DNA of 48,734 nucleotides from contig SVGY01000019.1 in NCBI GenBank assembly GCA_015056145.1, positions 1 through 48,734 of the forward strand. The letters are read 5' to 3'. Below are positions 1-10,300 of the stretch, piece by piece. The notes beneath the pieces were generated by a model that was not told the origin of the DNA, made no database searches, and worked only from the letters and a program-made list of their open reading frames with translations. Source of the DNA: Clostridiales bacterium (lineage in GTDB: Bacteria; Bacillota; Clostridia; Christensenellales; Aristaeellaceae). A program made the position numbers and the translations under genes. Each line of letters begins with the position of its first letter. Position 1 is the stretch's first letter.

Positions 1-2
1 AC

Positions 3-71
3 TTCTACAACCATGAACGCATTCAGTCAAAAACGGGAGTGGCTCCGCTCTCGCTTCGCCACTCCTCTTGA
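3..71 (+). CDS. IS3-family transposase, C-terminal end only (cut by window edge)
   Basis: The open frame from the left edge reads FYNHERIQSKTG followed by a short tail and a TGA stop. The string Y-N-x-E-R-I-Q-x-K-x-G is the usual C-terminal signature of the IS3-family DDE transposase (OrfB), just after the catalytic Glu helix. Only about 22 residues are in the window, so I cannot say whether the element is intact. Its right terminal inverted repeat should lie in the next 100 bases but cannot be recognised without the left end. Confidence 0.6.
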   Translation, partial: FYNHERIQSKTGVAPLSLRHSS

Positions 72-142
72 TTCACCTTCCCTACTCAGGGGGTTTTTGT
101 GCAGTCCGTATATTCTGGGGCGGTTCACTTCCTGCAAACGAG

Positions 143-148
143 TATAAT
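143..148 (+). promoter_or_regulatory. Candidate -10 box of the tubulin/vWA operon
   Basis: TATAAT is perfect, but the hexamer 17 bases upstream (GCGGTT) is a poor -35 and there is no TGn extension. If used, the leader would be about 115 nt and would contain the palindrome at 236-247. The IS end just upstream could have contributed to this promoter. Confidence 0.3.
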
Positions 149-235
149 ATTTTTGTTCATTTATGTTCGGCTCTTTCTCAAAACAATAGACTTTGGCGTT
201 ATCCATTATTGAGAAAAAAACAGCTCAACATAGTG

Positions 236-247
236 TTACATATGTAA
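236..247. promoter_or_regulatory. Palindrome TTACATATGTAA, candidate operator
   Basis: A perfect 12-bp dyad lies 23 bases before the start codon of the first operon gene and just before its Shine-Dalgarno site. The position suits a repressor site downstream of the promoter. No regulator gene is encoded in the operon, so the cognate protein is unknown. Confidence 0.3.
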
Positions 248-269
248 ATTCATAAGGAGAACGATTGGT

Positions 270-3200
270 ATGAACAAAAATCCCAAAAGACAACATCCCC
301 TCCTTTCCGCTATGTGTATGTTCCTCACACTGGTAATGCTGATTTCATACCTTCCGGTAAATACTGCCGTTGCTGAAACCGAAAGCAATGGTATTGATGT
401 TGTTATCCTGCTGGATACCAGCACTTCCATGAATACCAATGATGAAGACGGATACCGCATCGACGCTGCACAGATGTTTATCAGCATGTGCGATATGGGT
501 TCCCGTATTGCCGTCATTCCTTTTAATCAAAAGATCGTCGACGGGTTCTACCCTCCGGAATTTATCACCCTTGATTCCGAAAGCACCCGTGTAAATCTCA
601 TCAACAGCCTGGTAAAGTTCCGTGATATTACCGGCCACAATACCGAAATGGGTATTCCGCTCAGCCTTGCAGTAAAAATGCTCTCCGAATCTGATTCCGG
701 CAACAGCCCCATGATTCTTCTGTTCTCTGACGGAATCAACAGCTTTGATGAGCGTGCAGAAAGCGATGTGTTTTTCTGGGATGCAGGTTCCAATTCCTTC
801 CAGACAAAAGCTTATAGAAAATTTACTGAACAGAATTCCAATGAGCTCTGCGATGTAACTGCGAAAGCCGCAGAGTATTATGGCATTCCCGTTTATACTA
901 TCGCTTTCCACAGCGGCGACCTGACCCGTGGCAACGCTAAAACAGGTTACGATTTTTTGCAGCGCCTTTCCAATGCCACCGGTTCCGAGTGTATCCCGAT
1001 CAATGCCAACAATGCTTACGATCTTCCCCAGGTGTTTGGTGGAATGCTTGCCGACCAGATCGGTTCCAGCCTCATGATCACCTTTGAGCCTATCCCCGTG
1101 CAGGGTCAGGAAAACACCTACGAAATCAAAATCCCGATTCTCAACGACTCCGTAATGGAAGCCAATATCTATATTCCCCTCAGAAGCGCCAACGGCAGAA
1201 GAGCCATTGATGATAACCAGATTTGGCTTTACAATCCCAGCGGCACCGATTACACCACTGGTAACGGTAATCAGGTTCTTCGTTTCGACAGCGGCGTGCA
1301 TCCTGATCCCAGCCGAAATTTCAAAAAATCTTTCGTTCTCTATAAGCTTTGCAACGCCCAGAACGGCGAATGGACTCTCCGCTTCAAGGTAAACGAAGGG
1401 ATCAATGTAGGCGATATCGCCTTCAGCATGCTCTACAACTACAACATCACCCTGAAGAATTCCATCGGCACCACTCCTGCCAATCTCCAAATCGGCGATG
1501 CTCCTCTCACCTTCAACAAAAAGGATCGTCTGATTCTCAGGAGCACTTTCTTTGATAATGAAACCGGTGCTCCCTCTGAGGACCGTGCGCTTTACAACAT
1601 CGTTGGTGACGGAAGCGACTGGAAAACCATCAAGGCCCATTATGAATGGCTGGATAATTCCGGTGCGGTTCTTTTCAGCGGCGATCTTGTTCCCATGCAG
1701 GGCTCCTATTATGAGACCCAGTTTGATTTGTCCACAATTTTGCTTGACGAGCAGGGCAACAGCCAGCTCAGATCCGGCGTCTATACCCTGAAAGTTGTCA
1801 CAGAAGGCGCAGGTTTGCAGCGTGAAATTTCTCAGGTGATCAACCTGACCAACAACCCCATCACCTTCAACGGAAACGTGGAAGAAGGCATCGTTTGGGA
1901 TATCGTCGTTCACGACCCCGAAAACCCCGAAACCGCCGCTCCCATGGTTCACTCCCTTAACCTTTCCGATTTCTTCACCGACAGCGATAACGACGTTCTT
2001 TATTTCAGCCTGGATTCCGACGGTTCTGAAACAGACGTGATTTTCGATCTGCCTCAGCCCCTTCTGAAGGAAGACGGAAACTATTATCTTGAAGGTACTA
2101 CCATCAAAAACCTGTCCAACGGTCACATTCGTTCCGGTATCCGGAATTATGTCATTACCGTTTCCGACTCCGAATCCCCCATCATTGTTCCTCTCACCGT
2201 GCGCATTCTGGATATGAGCCAGAATCTTTCCGACCGGTATTCCCCCAACGTTGATACCACCGGCATCAGCGGCCAGGGAACCGCCAAAAAGAACGATTCT
2301 GTTACCTTCAAAATCAACCTCATCGATAACGAGACCGGCGAGGCTGATCGGGAAGGCAACATCCGCTTCTATTCCGCACAGCTTCAGATGGTGGATGCCA
2401 GCAACACCTCCCGGGAGCTTCATGCCGGAGAGTTTGTGCAGGATGGAAATTACCTTACCTATACCTTTGAAACCCCCAACAACGGACAGGAATACAAGGC
2501 GAATTTCATTCTTTCCTTCAATGGAGAACCCCTTGCCAACAATCCTGAATCCATCACCTTTGCAGTTCCCAACACCGCACCCGTTACCGTGGCTACCGCC
2601 CTTGACGACTATCCCACCAAGCTGGGCCATCAGCCTGAAAGCTTCCCGCCCGTCCTTGAGCATGTGGTAACGGAAGAGGAACTCACCTTCGACCTGGATG
2701 AACTCTTTACCGAGCAGGACAACGAAACCCTCGTCTATTCCGACCCTGTATTCACCTGCGCTGATCCCGACGCAAATGCAGCCGATTACATCTGGTTCGA
2801 CCGTGACGGCGAAACCATCACCCTGCATGTAAAGGGCAACCAGAAGGTGAACATGAAGGTCACCGCTACCGACGGCGATGGTGAAGAAGCTGTATTTACC
2901 CGTGAATACAGCATCGTTGACCTTACCGAACGCTGGACCATGTACTGGATCGTTGCCATTTCCGCAGTGATTCTCTTGATCCTCCTGATCCGTGCCATGT
3001 ATGTTGCCGGCCTGCCCGCATACAACGGCAATGTTGCCATCGAGATCCTGGAAGGCTCTTCTATCGGCGTGACCACCACCTCTTCCCTGCCTTCCGGCAA
3101 ATACCGCAAGAAGGCTGTTTCCATCGCCCAGTTCATCAATACCGAAATCGCTGCCAACAACAACATTGACACCGGCGCTCTGGGCACGGTGATGATCAAG

Positions 3201-3623
3201 CCCCGTCGTCATGTGAAGGATGGCACCGTAAATATCTGGGCTTCCAAGGTTCCCGCCGGTTTGAGCGTTTCCATCAACGGTAATAACATCGGCCGCAAGA
3301 TTCAGCCCTGGTCCCCCGATACGGAAGTACTTATTGCCAGCGAAGGCGGCTCCGTGCGTCTGCGCATGAAGAACGAAGCCAATCCTCTTACTGCAGCTCC
3401 CACTTCTACCGGCGGATTCAGCGCCACTTCCGGCGCCGGCGGCTTTGGCGGTGTGGAAAGCAGCTTTGGTTCCTTTGCTCCCTCCAGTTCTTCCGGCTCC
3501 TCCGAAAAAGGAAACACCGGCTTCGGTGGATTTGACACCTCTTCCTCCGGCGGTTTCGGCGGCGGCTTCGGCGGCAACGATGCCAACAATAACAACAACG
3601 GCGGCGGATTTGGCGGATTCTGA
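270..3623 (+). CDS. Exported vWA-domain protein with single membrane anchor and Gly/Phe-rich cytoplasmic tail
   Basis: 1117 aa. Residues 1-35 form a signal peptide (basic start, hydrophobic core, AVA before ET). A von Willebrand A domain follows from about residue 40 to 245 with an intact metal-ion adhesion motif D49-T-S-T-S53. Residues about 250-880 look beta-rich, with two acidic F-x-D-x-D-N-D/E-x-L-x-Y/F motifs (near 567 and 810) typical of cadherin/Ig-like calcium-binding repeats. One membrane helix lies near 889-911. A cytoplasmic beta-like region to about 1040 and a tail (1047-1117) of repeated GGF, FGG and SSFG motifs with an Asn run complete it. This topology puts the vWA outside and the sticky tail inside. 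First gene of a nine-gene operon; a good AAGGAG precedes the ATG. Role inferred: surface ligand binding linked to an internal assembly. Confidence 0.85.
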   Translation: MNKNPKRQHPLLSAMCMFLTLVMLISYLPVNTAVAETESNGIDVVILLDTSTSMNTNDEDGYRIDAAQMFISMCDMGSRIAVIPFNQKIVDGFYPPEFITLDSESTRVNLINSLVKFRDITGHNTEMGIPLSLAVKMLSESDSGNSPMILLFSDGINSFDERAESDVFFWDAGSNSFQTKAYRKFTEQNSNELCDVTAKAAEYYGIPVYTIAFHSGDLTRGNAKTGYDFLQRLSNATGSECIPINANNAYDLPQVFGGMLADQIGSSLMITFEPIPVQGQENTYEIKIPILNDSVMEANIYIPLRSANGRRAIDDNQIWLYNPSGTDYTTGNGNQVLRFDSGVHPDPSRNFKKSFVLYKLCNAQNGEWTLRFKVNEGINVGDIAFSMLYNYNITLKNSIGTTPANLQIGDAPLTFNKKDRLILRSTFFDNETGAPSEDRALYNIVGDGSDWKTIKAHYEWLDNSGAVLFSGDLVPMQGSYYETQFDLSTILLDEQGNSQLRSGVYTLKVVTEGAGLQREISQVINLTNNPITFNGNVEEGIVWDIVVHDPENPETAAPMVHSLNLSDFFTDSDNDVLYFSLDSDGSETDVIFDLPQPLLKEDGNYYLEGTTIKNLSNGHIRSGIRNYVITVSDSESPIIVPLTVRILDMSQNLSDRYSPNVDTTGISGQGTAKKNDSVTFKINLIDNETGEADREGNIRFYSAQLQMVDASNTSRELHAGEFVQDGNYLTYTFETPNNGQEYKANFILSFNGEPLANNPESITFAVPNTAPVTVATALDDYPTKLGHQPESFPPVLEHVVTEEELTFDLDELFTEQDNETLVYSDPVFTCADPDANAADYIWFDRDGETITLHVKGNQKVNMKVTATDGDGEEAVFTREYSIVDLTERWTMYWIVAISAVILLILLIRAMYVAGLPAYNGNVAIEILEGSSIGVTTTSSLPSGKYRKKAVSIAQFINTEIAANNNIDTGALGTVMIKPRRHVKDGTVNIWASKVPAGLSVSINGNNIGRKIQPWSPDTEVLIASEGGSVRLRMKNEANPLTAAPTSTGGFSATSGAGGFGGVESSFGSFAPSSSSGSSEKGNTGFGGFDTSSSGGFGGGFGGNDANNNNNGGGFGGF

Positions 3624-3684
3624 TCCTTTGCCGAAATAAACAGATTCTGAAACTTCAAACTCCAAAAGGGGGCATCCGGCTAAG

Positions 3685-6600
3685 ATGTATGCATATGAGA
3701 ATCACGATTATTTTGATGATGTTTTCATTGATCGTATCGAAAAGCAGGATGCTCCCCTTTTGGTTATTGGCCTTGGCGGCACCGGCAGCGAAGCTGTGCA
3801 CGTTATCAGAAACACATTTGCAAAACGTTTCGTTCTTCCCAAGGATGACAACGGCAAGGATATTCCCGTACCGAAGAACACTGCCTACCTGGTTATTGAT
3901 CAGGATCGAAGCGCCCAGGGTGAATTGGCAGGCCACGAGTTTGTCAACATCAGCGTACCCGGCCTGGATGCCATTCTGAACGTCAACCAGCGTGCAACTT
4001 ATCCCTGGGAAAACGAGTGGCTCAACAAGAACCTGTCTGAAGGTGACTATTATTGGCATGGTGCCCGTTATCGTCAGAGTGTCCGTTTATTGCTAAGCCG
4101 CAACTACGAAAAGGTCTTCAGCACCATCGTCAGCAAACTGAAAAGCATCAGTACCGTTGCCCACGGTGTTCCTGGCGACAAAGGCATTGTCAATATCGTT
4201 ATCGTTTGCGGCATCTGCGGCAGTACCGGTTCCGGTACCTTCCTGGATATCGCTCAGATGGCACGTCACGCCATGGCCAGCGACGATTCTCTTAGTGATT
4301 TGAGATATCGTCTAACAGGCTATATCGTCATGCCTGACGTTTCCTCTACTGTGGTTTGCGCTGACAATCCCCTGGTCGGAGCCTTCAAATCCAATTCTTA
4401 TGCCGCATTGAAGGAACTGGACTTCTGGATGGGTTACGGTGAAAAGCACAAAACCGAATATACCATGCAGTACACCGGCGCAGCCAACTCCAGAATCCAG
4501 TGGACCAAGCCCTTTGATGCCTGCGCTCTGATGTCCGGCAGCACCTATACCGGTACCGTATATCGCAATGCCAAGGCTGTTGTGTTCAATACCATCGCCG
4601 AAAACCTGTTACTCTATTTCGGCAATGAATACTATCGTTGGGATGCATATCTCCCTTCCTGCCATATCCTTTCCATTGAAAGCACTTTGCAGGCTGCCAT
4701 TATCCGTCTGGATAAGCATATGCCCGTCAATTACAAGTATCGTGCCATCGGCGCTTACACCAAAATATTTCCCCAAAAAAAGATTGTCTACTATGAAGGA
4801 CGCAAACTTTTTGAAACCTTTTTTCCAAAACGTGATAACGCTGGTAACATTGTTTCTCCCAAGACGCTGATCACCAGGGGTGTGTGCCGTCAGGATACCG
4901 TCAACATCTGCGGCGCTCTTTCCGATCACTATCGCATCTTTGCTGGAAATGTACTGCTTCCTGCTTTCTGCAACATCGATATCAACAACCCCACCCAGGT
5001 GGAGACCATGCGCAACATGCGCCCCACTCCCCATGATCAGGTAGATGTAGGCACTACTCCCTGGCGTTCTGCAGTTGTTACCCCCGGCGCCGTGGAAGCT
5101 GCCGAGCAGTATCTGGATATCGCCTGGAAGAACTTTGTGGGCTTCGCCAAGAATGTTATTTCCGATCCTGAACTGGGCCCCTTCGCTCTGATGGAGTATC
5201 TGGACGGGGACCAGAGTATGTCCCTGCGCCATGCCATGGCCGAAATGCTGGCCAACTGGGAGTCCCTTCGCAGAAATTTTCAGGGCGCCATGAATAATCT
5301 CTATGGTGACTGCACTAACAGTTGGCCCAAGTTTGTCAATCCCCCGCTGCTGGGCAGAGCCGTGGCTCTGGAAAGATATAAGGCCTGCCTGACCAACTAC
5401 TTCGATGGTCTCCGCCGTGTGGCATTTGCTGATGCTTATGTGGCTGCACTGACCAAGCTGATCAGGCGCATTGACGAATATCGTGATTCCTCTCTGGCAC
5501 AGCTGTGCAATGCCATGGACATTCTTGACAAGGAATTCAAAGAGGACATTGCTTCCACCACCGATACTTCCTCTGAGCTCTTTGCTCTCAGCGATATCAA
5601 GGATTCCCTGGATCAGTGCTTCGAGACCGAGAATGTGAACAACAAGATCGGCCGTGAATTCCTCAACCTGCTCAGTGAAGCTTCCTTCGCTTCCGAGCGC
5701 AATGCCGATACCCACAGCGGTGGTCTCAAGTTCACCTTTGCCTCCACCAGCCTCAGCAGCATCCGCCTTGCCCTGCGTGACAAGCTGGAAGATTGCTTCG
5801 GCAGCGTAAACAGCGCCTCTATGGATGACATTCTGGAAAAGAAGGTCGGTAACGATCCCGCAGTTAAGCAGCGTGAAATGGATCAGCTGGCTGCCAGCAT
5901 CCTGTCCAGCGCTAGCCCCATGTTCTCCGTGGACGCCGGTATGGCTGGCATCAACAAGGCTGTATATACCTACCTTTCCATTCCGGATGACTCTCCCGAG
6001 TACATGGAATATTACAAGTACAACCTCTCCAATGTATACCCCAAGAGCAGCGCTCTCCGTGATCGCCTCTTCTGCCTGACTACTTACGATGGTATGCCAT
6101 TGTATCTGTATAGCCAAATGAACGACCTTGAAAACGCATATTGTTCTTCTTTGACAGATAGTTGGAAGTCCATGGGCGTACATCTGGTCTGGACCGGCGA
6201 TCTGGATGCAGACGTGACCGAAAACTGGACCAAGCTGCCATCCCCCAAGCCCTTCTTCCTCTTCGGCACCAGCGGGCCTCCCTATGAAATGAAGAAGTAT
6301 GAAGCTGCGCTCAAGACTCTGGATCGTGCTTTGGCCTGCGGTATCATCTCCATTGATGACACCCTCATCAGGCCCAGCTATACCCTGCGCATCAAGTACA
6401 AAAAGGACGGCAGCGGCGATCCCAAGTCTTCCGAGTTGATCAAGGCAGAGGCAGAAGCCATTGACACCATGCGGAATCCCGACACCGATGCTCTGCTGAC
6501 GGATCCTGAAAAGCTGCCTTTCTTCAGGCAGTACCAGGCAGATGCTGATGTCAGGGTCATCACCGATACCTGCGATCCCATCTGCATGCAGAAATATCTT

Positions 6601-7296
6601 GAACTTGACAATCTCCCTTGCAATCCTTTTTATTATGCTCTCGCAGACAAACCTGATATGTTGAACCTTGCCCGTGAAAACCACAGCAAGCTCTGCCGTG
6701 CACTTGTGGCTGCCTATCTGTATTCCGATCCTGTAACCTTGATGTACATCGATCGTCAGCTGGAAGGCATGGAATATGTGCAGAAGCGCATCAACGAGAT
6801 CAACGACAGGCTCAACGCATGGCCCCCCCGTATTGCCTACGCCGAAACCGTTGCCAAGATGATGATCAACAAGCTGATACGCATCAACTTCGGCCAAGCG
6901 ATCTACACCCTCAACGGCGCCAATGGTCCCTTGTACGATGATAATCTGACCAAGGAAGACATCGTTTCCCTGCGGGCTTTCGCCAAGTGCGCCGCCTACA
7001 TGGGCGATCTTCCCGAAGACGAGCCCATCCGCATGCAGTTGCAGGAAAACCTGATGCTTCTGGAACGGCGCACCAACGACGCCATCATGAACGGAACCCA
7101 GACCCCCGAAATGATCTCCTCCATTCATGATGCCGCTGCCGACCTCCAGGAAAAGCTTGCGGAGGAAATCAACGAATACACCAGACTTCAGCATATTTTG
7201 GGCATCGATCAGCAGCAAAACAGCAACATTCTGAACATGCTTCAGAAAATGAAAGCAGTCGCTGACAGCTACGAACGCAACTACCGCGGAGTATAA
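3685..7296 (+). CDS. Large tubulin/FtsZ-like protein, paralogue 1 (variant signature)
   Basis: 1203 aa, about three times the length of FtsZ. Near the N-terminus, residues 29-38 carry GLGGTGSEAV, the first nucleotide-binding loop of the tubulin fold, and residues 178-185 carry CGSTGSGT, equivalent to the tubulin signature GGTGSGT but with Ser replacing the second Gly. This matches the large FtsZ-like/Tubulin_2 families, which pair a GTPase domain with a long C-terminal helical region. No membrane segment or signal peptide is present, so the protein is cytoplasmic. The next gene is a close paralogue, with long stretches identical even at DNA level in the last two thirds. Known tubulin homologues polymerise with GTP; whether this one does so, and whether the altered loop weakens hydrolysis, is unknown. 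Start set by AAGGGGG at 3666-3672. Confidence 0.82.
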   Translation: MYAYENHDYFDDVFIDRIEKQDAPLLVIGLGGTGSEAVHVIRNTFAKRFVLPKDDNGKDIPVPKNTAYLVIDQDRSAQGELAGHEFVNISVPGLDAILNVNQRATYPWENEWLNKNLSEGDYYWHGARYRQSVRLLLSRNYEKVFSTIVSKLKSISTVAHGVPGDKGIVNIVIVCGICGSTGSGTFLDIAQMARHAMASDDSLSDLRYRLTGYIVMPDVSSTVVCADNPLVGAFKSNSYAALKELDFWMGYGEKHKTEYTMQYTGAANSRIQWTKPFDACALMSGSTYTGTVYRNAKAVVFNTIAENLLLYFGNEYYRWDAYLPSCHILSIESTLQAAIIRLDKHMPVNYKYRAIGAYTKIFPQKKIVYYEGRKLFETFFPKRDNAGNIVSPKTLITRGVCRQDTVNICGALSDHYRIFAGNVLLPAFCNIDINNPTQVETMRNMRPTPHDQVDVGTTPWRSAVVTPGAVEAAEQYLDIAWKNFVGFAKNVISDPELGPFALMEYLDGDQSMSLRHAMAEMLANWESLRRNFQGAMNNLYGDCTNSWPKFVNPPLLGRAVALERYKACLTNYFDGLRRVAFADAYVAALTKLIRRIDEYRDSSLAQLCNAMDILDKEFKEDIASTTDTSSELFALSDIKDSLDQCFETENVNNKIGREFLNLLSEASFASERNADTHSGGLKFTFASTSLSSIRLALRDKLEDCFGSVNSASMDDILEKKVGNDPAVKQREMDQLAASILSSASPMFSVDAGMAGINKAVYTYLSIPDDSPEYMEYYKYNLSNVYPKSSALRDRLFCLTTYDGMPLYLYSQMNDLENAYCSSLTDSWKSMGVHLVWTGDLDADVTENWTKLPSPKPFFLFGTSGPPYEMKKYEAALKTLDRALACGIISIDDTLIRPSYTLRIKYKKDGSGDPKSSELIKAEAEAIDTMRNPDTDALLTDPEKLPFFRQYQADADVRVITDTCDPICMQKYLELDNLPCNPFYYALADKPDMLNLARENHSKLCRALVAAYLYSDPVTLMYIDRQLEGMEYVQKRINEINDRLNAWPPRIAYAETVAKMMINKLIRINFGQAIYTLNGANGPLYDDNLTKEDIVSLRAFAKCAAYMGDLPEDEPIRMQLQENLMLLERRTNDAIMNGTQTPEMISSIHDAAADLQEKLAEEINEYTRLQHILGIDQQQNSNILNMLQKMKAVADSYERNYRGV

Positions 7297-7377
7297 CTAT
7301 TACTGATGAAATTGACTCCCGCTTCTCTGTGATTCGGAATGTCATTTTAATAAAATAAAAAAGAAAGAGGTATGACA

Positions 7378-10300
7378 ATGGAAGCTCACGTCGCAACAAC
7401 TGTATTGGCTGAAAATGAACTGGACATTTCCATTGACCGCGTGGAAAAACTGGATGCGCCTATTCTGGTTATCGGTTTGGGCGGCACCGGCAGCGAAGCT
7501 GTTCACGTCATCAAAAACACTTTCGCGAAACGTTATGTCCTGCCCAAGGATGCTAACGGGCTGGATATCCCCGTACCGAAGAATACCGCATATCTTGTTA
7601 TTGACTCCGATCAGAAAAGTAAAGGCAATCTTGGAAGTGATGAGTTCAAAAACATCTCAGACCCCAGTCTACAAGCTATCTTGGAAAATAAAGCCACGAG
7701 TCCCTGGGAAAACGAATGGCTTAACAAAAACCTAAACGCCATTTCCGATAGTACTGGCGCAGGCACATATCGTCAGGCTGCACGCCTTATGTTGAGCCAC
7801 AAATATCCAGATGTTTTTAGTGCTATTGCTAACAAGCTGGTTTCTATTAGTACCGTAGCCCACGGTGCAGGCGGAAATAATGGACGTGTAAATATCGTTG
7901 TCGTCTGCGGCATCAGCGGTGGTACTGGTTCCGGTACATTCCTGGATATTGCGCAGATTGTCCGACACATTATGCGCACCGATGCACACCTGCAAAATCT
8001 TCAATATCGCATAATGAGCTATATTGTTATGCCCGATGTTTCGTCCACGGTAGTGCCTGCAGGAGATCCTTTAGTAAAGATTTTCAAGTCTAATTCTTAT
8101 GCCGCATTAAAGGAACTGGACTTCTGGATGGGATACGGACCTGTTCATGAGACATTTTACACAATGCAATATACCGGTGATGCTGGCTCAAGAATAAAGT
8201 GGGTCAAGCCCTTCGATGCATGTGCTTTACTGTCTGGAAGCACATTTCAGGGAACATCTTATTCAGACGCAAAAAAAGTCGTTTTCAATACTATTGCTGA
8301 AAACCTATTAAACTATCTTGCGGATGAAAATGTAAATCTAGACGCTAATGGAGTGCCGGAACATACCTACATTTCCTATGAAAACAACCTTAAAGCAGCT
8401 GTAATAGCTCTTGATAAGCACTATCCTGCAAATTATTCCTACAGATCCATCGGCACTTACACCAAAAAGATCCCCAAGAAGAAGATCGTCTACTATGAAG
8501 GACGCAAGCTCTTTGACACGCTGATGCCCCTGCGCGATGAGTTTGATACCATCATTCCGCCCAAGACGCTGCTCACCAAGGGCATGTGCCGTCAGGATGC
8601 CGTAAGCATCTGCGGCGAGCTTGCCTCTCATTATCGCACTTTTTCCGGACAAGTTTTGCTGCCTGTTTTCTGCAACAATGACATCAATAACCCCACTCTG
8701 GTGGAGAACATGCGTAACATGCGTCCCACCCCCCATGATCAGGATAATTTCGGCAATACTCCCTGGCGTTCTGCCGTTGTTACCCCCGGCGCCGTGAATG
8801 CTGCCGAGCAATATCTGAGTATTGCCTGGAATTACTTTGTTGATTTCGCCAAGAATGTTATTTCCGATCCCGAACTGGGCCCCTTCGCTCTGATGGAGTA
8901 TTTGGACGGGGATCAGGACATGTCCTTGCGTCATGCCATGGACGAAATGTTGACCAACTGGGAATCTCTGCGCAGGAACTTCCAAGGGGCTGTCGGCAAT
9001 CTCTACGGTGACTGCACCAACAGCTGGCCTAGGTTCACTAATCCCCCGCTGCTGGGCAGAGCCAGGGCTCTGGAGGAATACAAGGCCTGCCTGACCAACT
9101 ACTTCGATGGTCTTCGCCGTGTGGCATTTGCAGATGCTTATGTGGCTGCTCTGACCAAGCTGATCAAGCGCATTGACGAATATCGTGATTCCTCTCTGGC
9201 ACAGCTGTGCAATGCCATGGACATTCTGGACAAGGAATTCAAAGAAGACATCGCCTCTTCCACCGATACTTCCTCTGAGCTCTTTGCACTCAGCGACATC
9301 AAGGATTCCCTTGACCAGTGCTTTGAAGCCGCAAACGTGAACAACTCAATCGGTCGTAATTTCCTGAACCAGCTGAGCACCGCTTCCTTCGTTTCCGTGC
9401 GCAATGCCGATATCCACGGCGGTGGTCTCAGGTTCACCTTTGCCTCCACCAGCCTCAGCAGCATCCGCCTTGCTCTGCGTAACCAGCTGCAAAATAGCTT
9501 CGGCAGTGTAAACAACCAATCCATGGATGGTATCCTGGAACAGATGGTTGGTAATGATCCCGCCGTTAAGCAAAACGAAATGGGAAAACTTTCCAACTCC
9601 TTCCTTTCCAGTGCGAATCCGCTTTTTTCTGTTGACACAAGTCTTCTTGCTAGCACAGGTAAAGCGGTTTACACCTATCTTGCTATCCCGTCTAATTCGC
9701 CTCAATATTTCAATTATTACAAAGCTAACCTTCCAGACGTTCAACCCAAAAGCAGCTCAATGCAGGATCATCTTTTCTGCCTGACTACTTACGATGGTAT
9801 GCCATTGTATCTGTATAGCCAAATGAACGACCTTGAAAACGCATATTGTTCTTCTTTGACAGATAGACAGAAGTCCATGGGCGTACATCTGGTCTGGAAC
9901 GGAGATCTGAATGCAGACGTGACCGAAAACTGGACCAAGCTGCCCTCTCCCAAGCCCTTCTACCTCTTTGGTGCCAACGGCCAGCCCTCTGAGATGAAGA
10001 AGTATGAAGCTGCGCTCAAGACTCTGGATCGAGCCTTGGCCTGTGGTATCATCTCCATCGACGATACCACTCCCAATCCCAGCTACACCCTGCGTATCAA
10101 GTACACTGAAGGCGGCAACGGCGCTCCCAAGACTTCTGAGCTGATCAAGTCCGAAGCCGAAGCCATTGACGCCATGCGGAATCCTGCCACCAACGCCCCG
10201 CTGACGGATCCTGAAAAGCTGGCTCCCTTCATGCAGTACCAGGCAGACGCTGATGTCAGGATCATCACCGACACCTGTAATCCTATCTGCATGCAGAAGT

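Larger units (their letters stand above)
72..269. other. Intergenic region between IS tail and tubulin/vWA operon
   Basis: No gene is visible. The stretch should contain the IS right end and the promoter of the following 24-kb operon. It holds a perfect TATAAT at 143-148 without a good -35 box, an A/T-rich stretch, and a perfect 12-bp palindrome at 236-247. The downstream gene has AAGGAG at 254-259, 10 bases before its ATG. Confidence 0.5.

Noticed and set aside
345..3665. 1106-codon open frame on the minus strand opposite the first vWA gene
   Set aside because: It mirrors the codon structure of the plus-strand gene, has no ribosome site and reads as Gly/Val/Ile-rich shadow sequence. The same holds for the long minus-strand frames opposite both tubulin genes.
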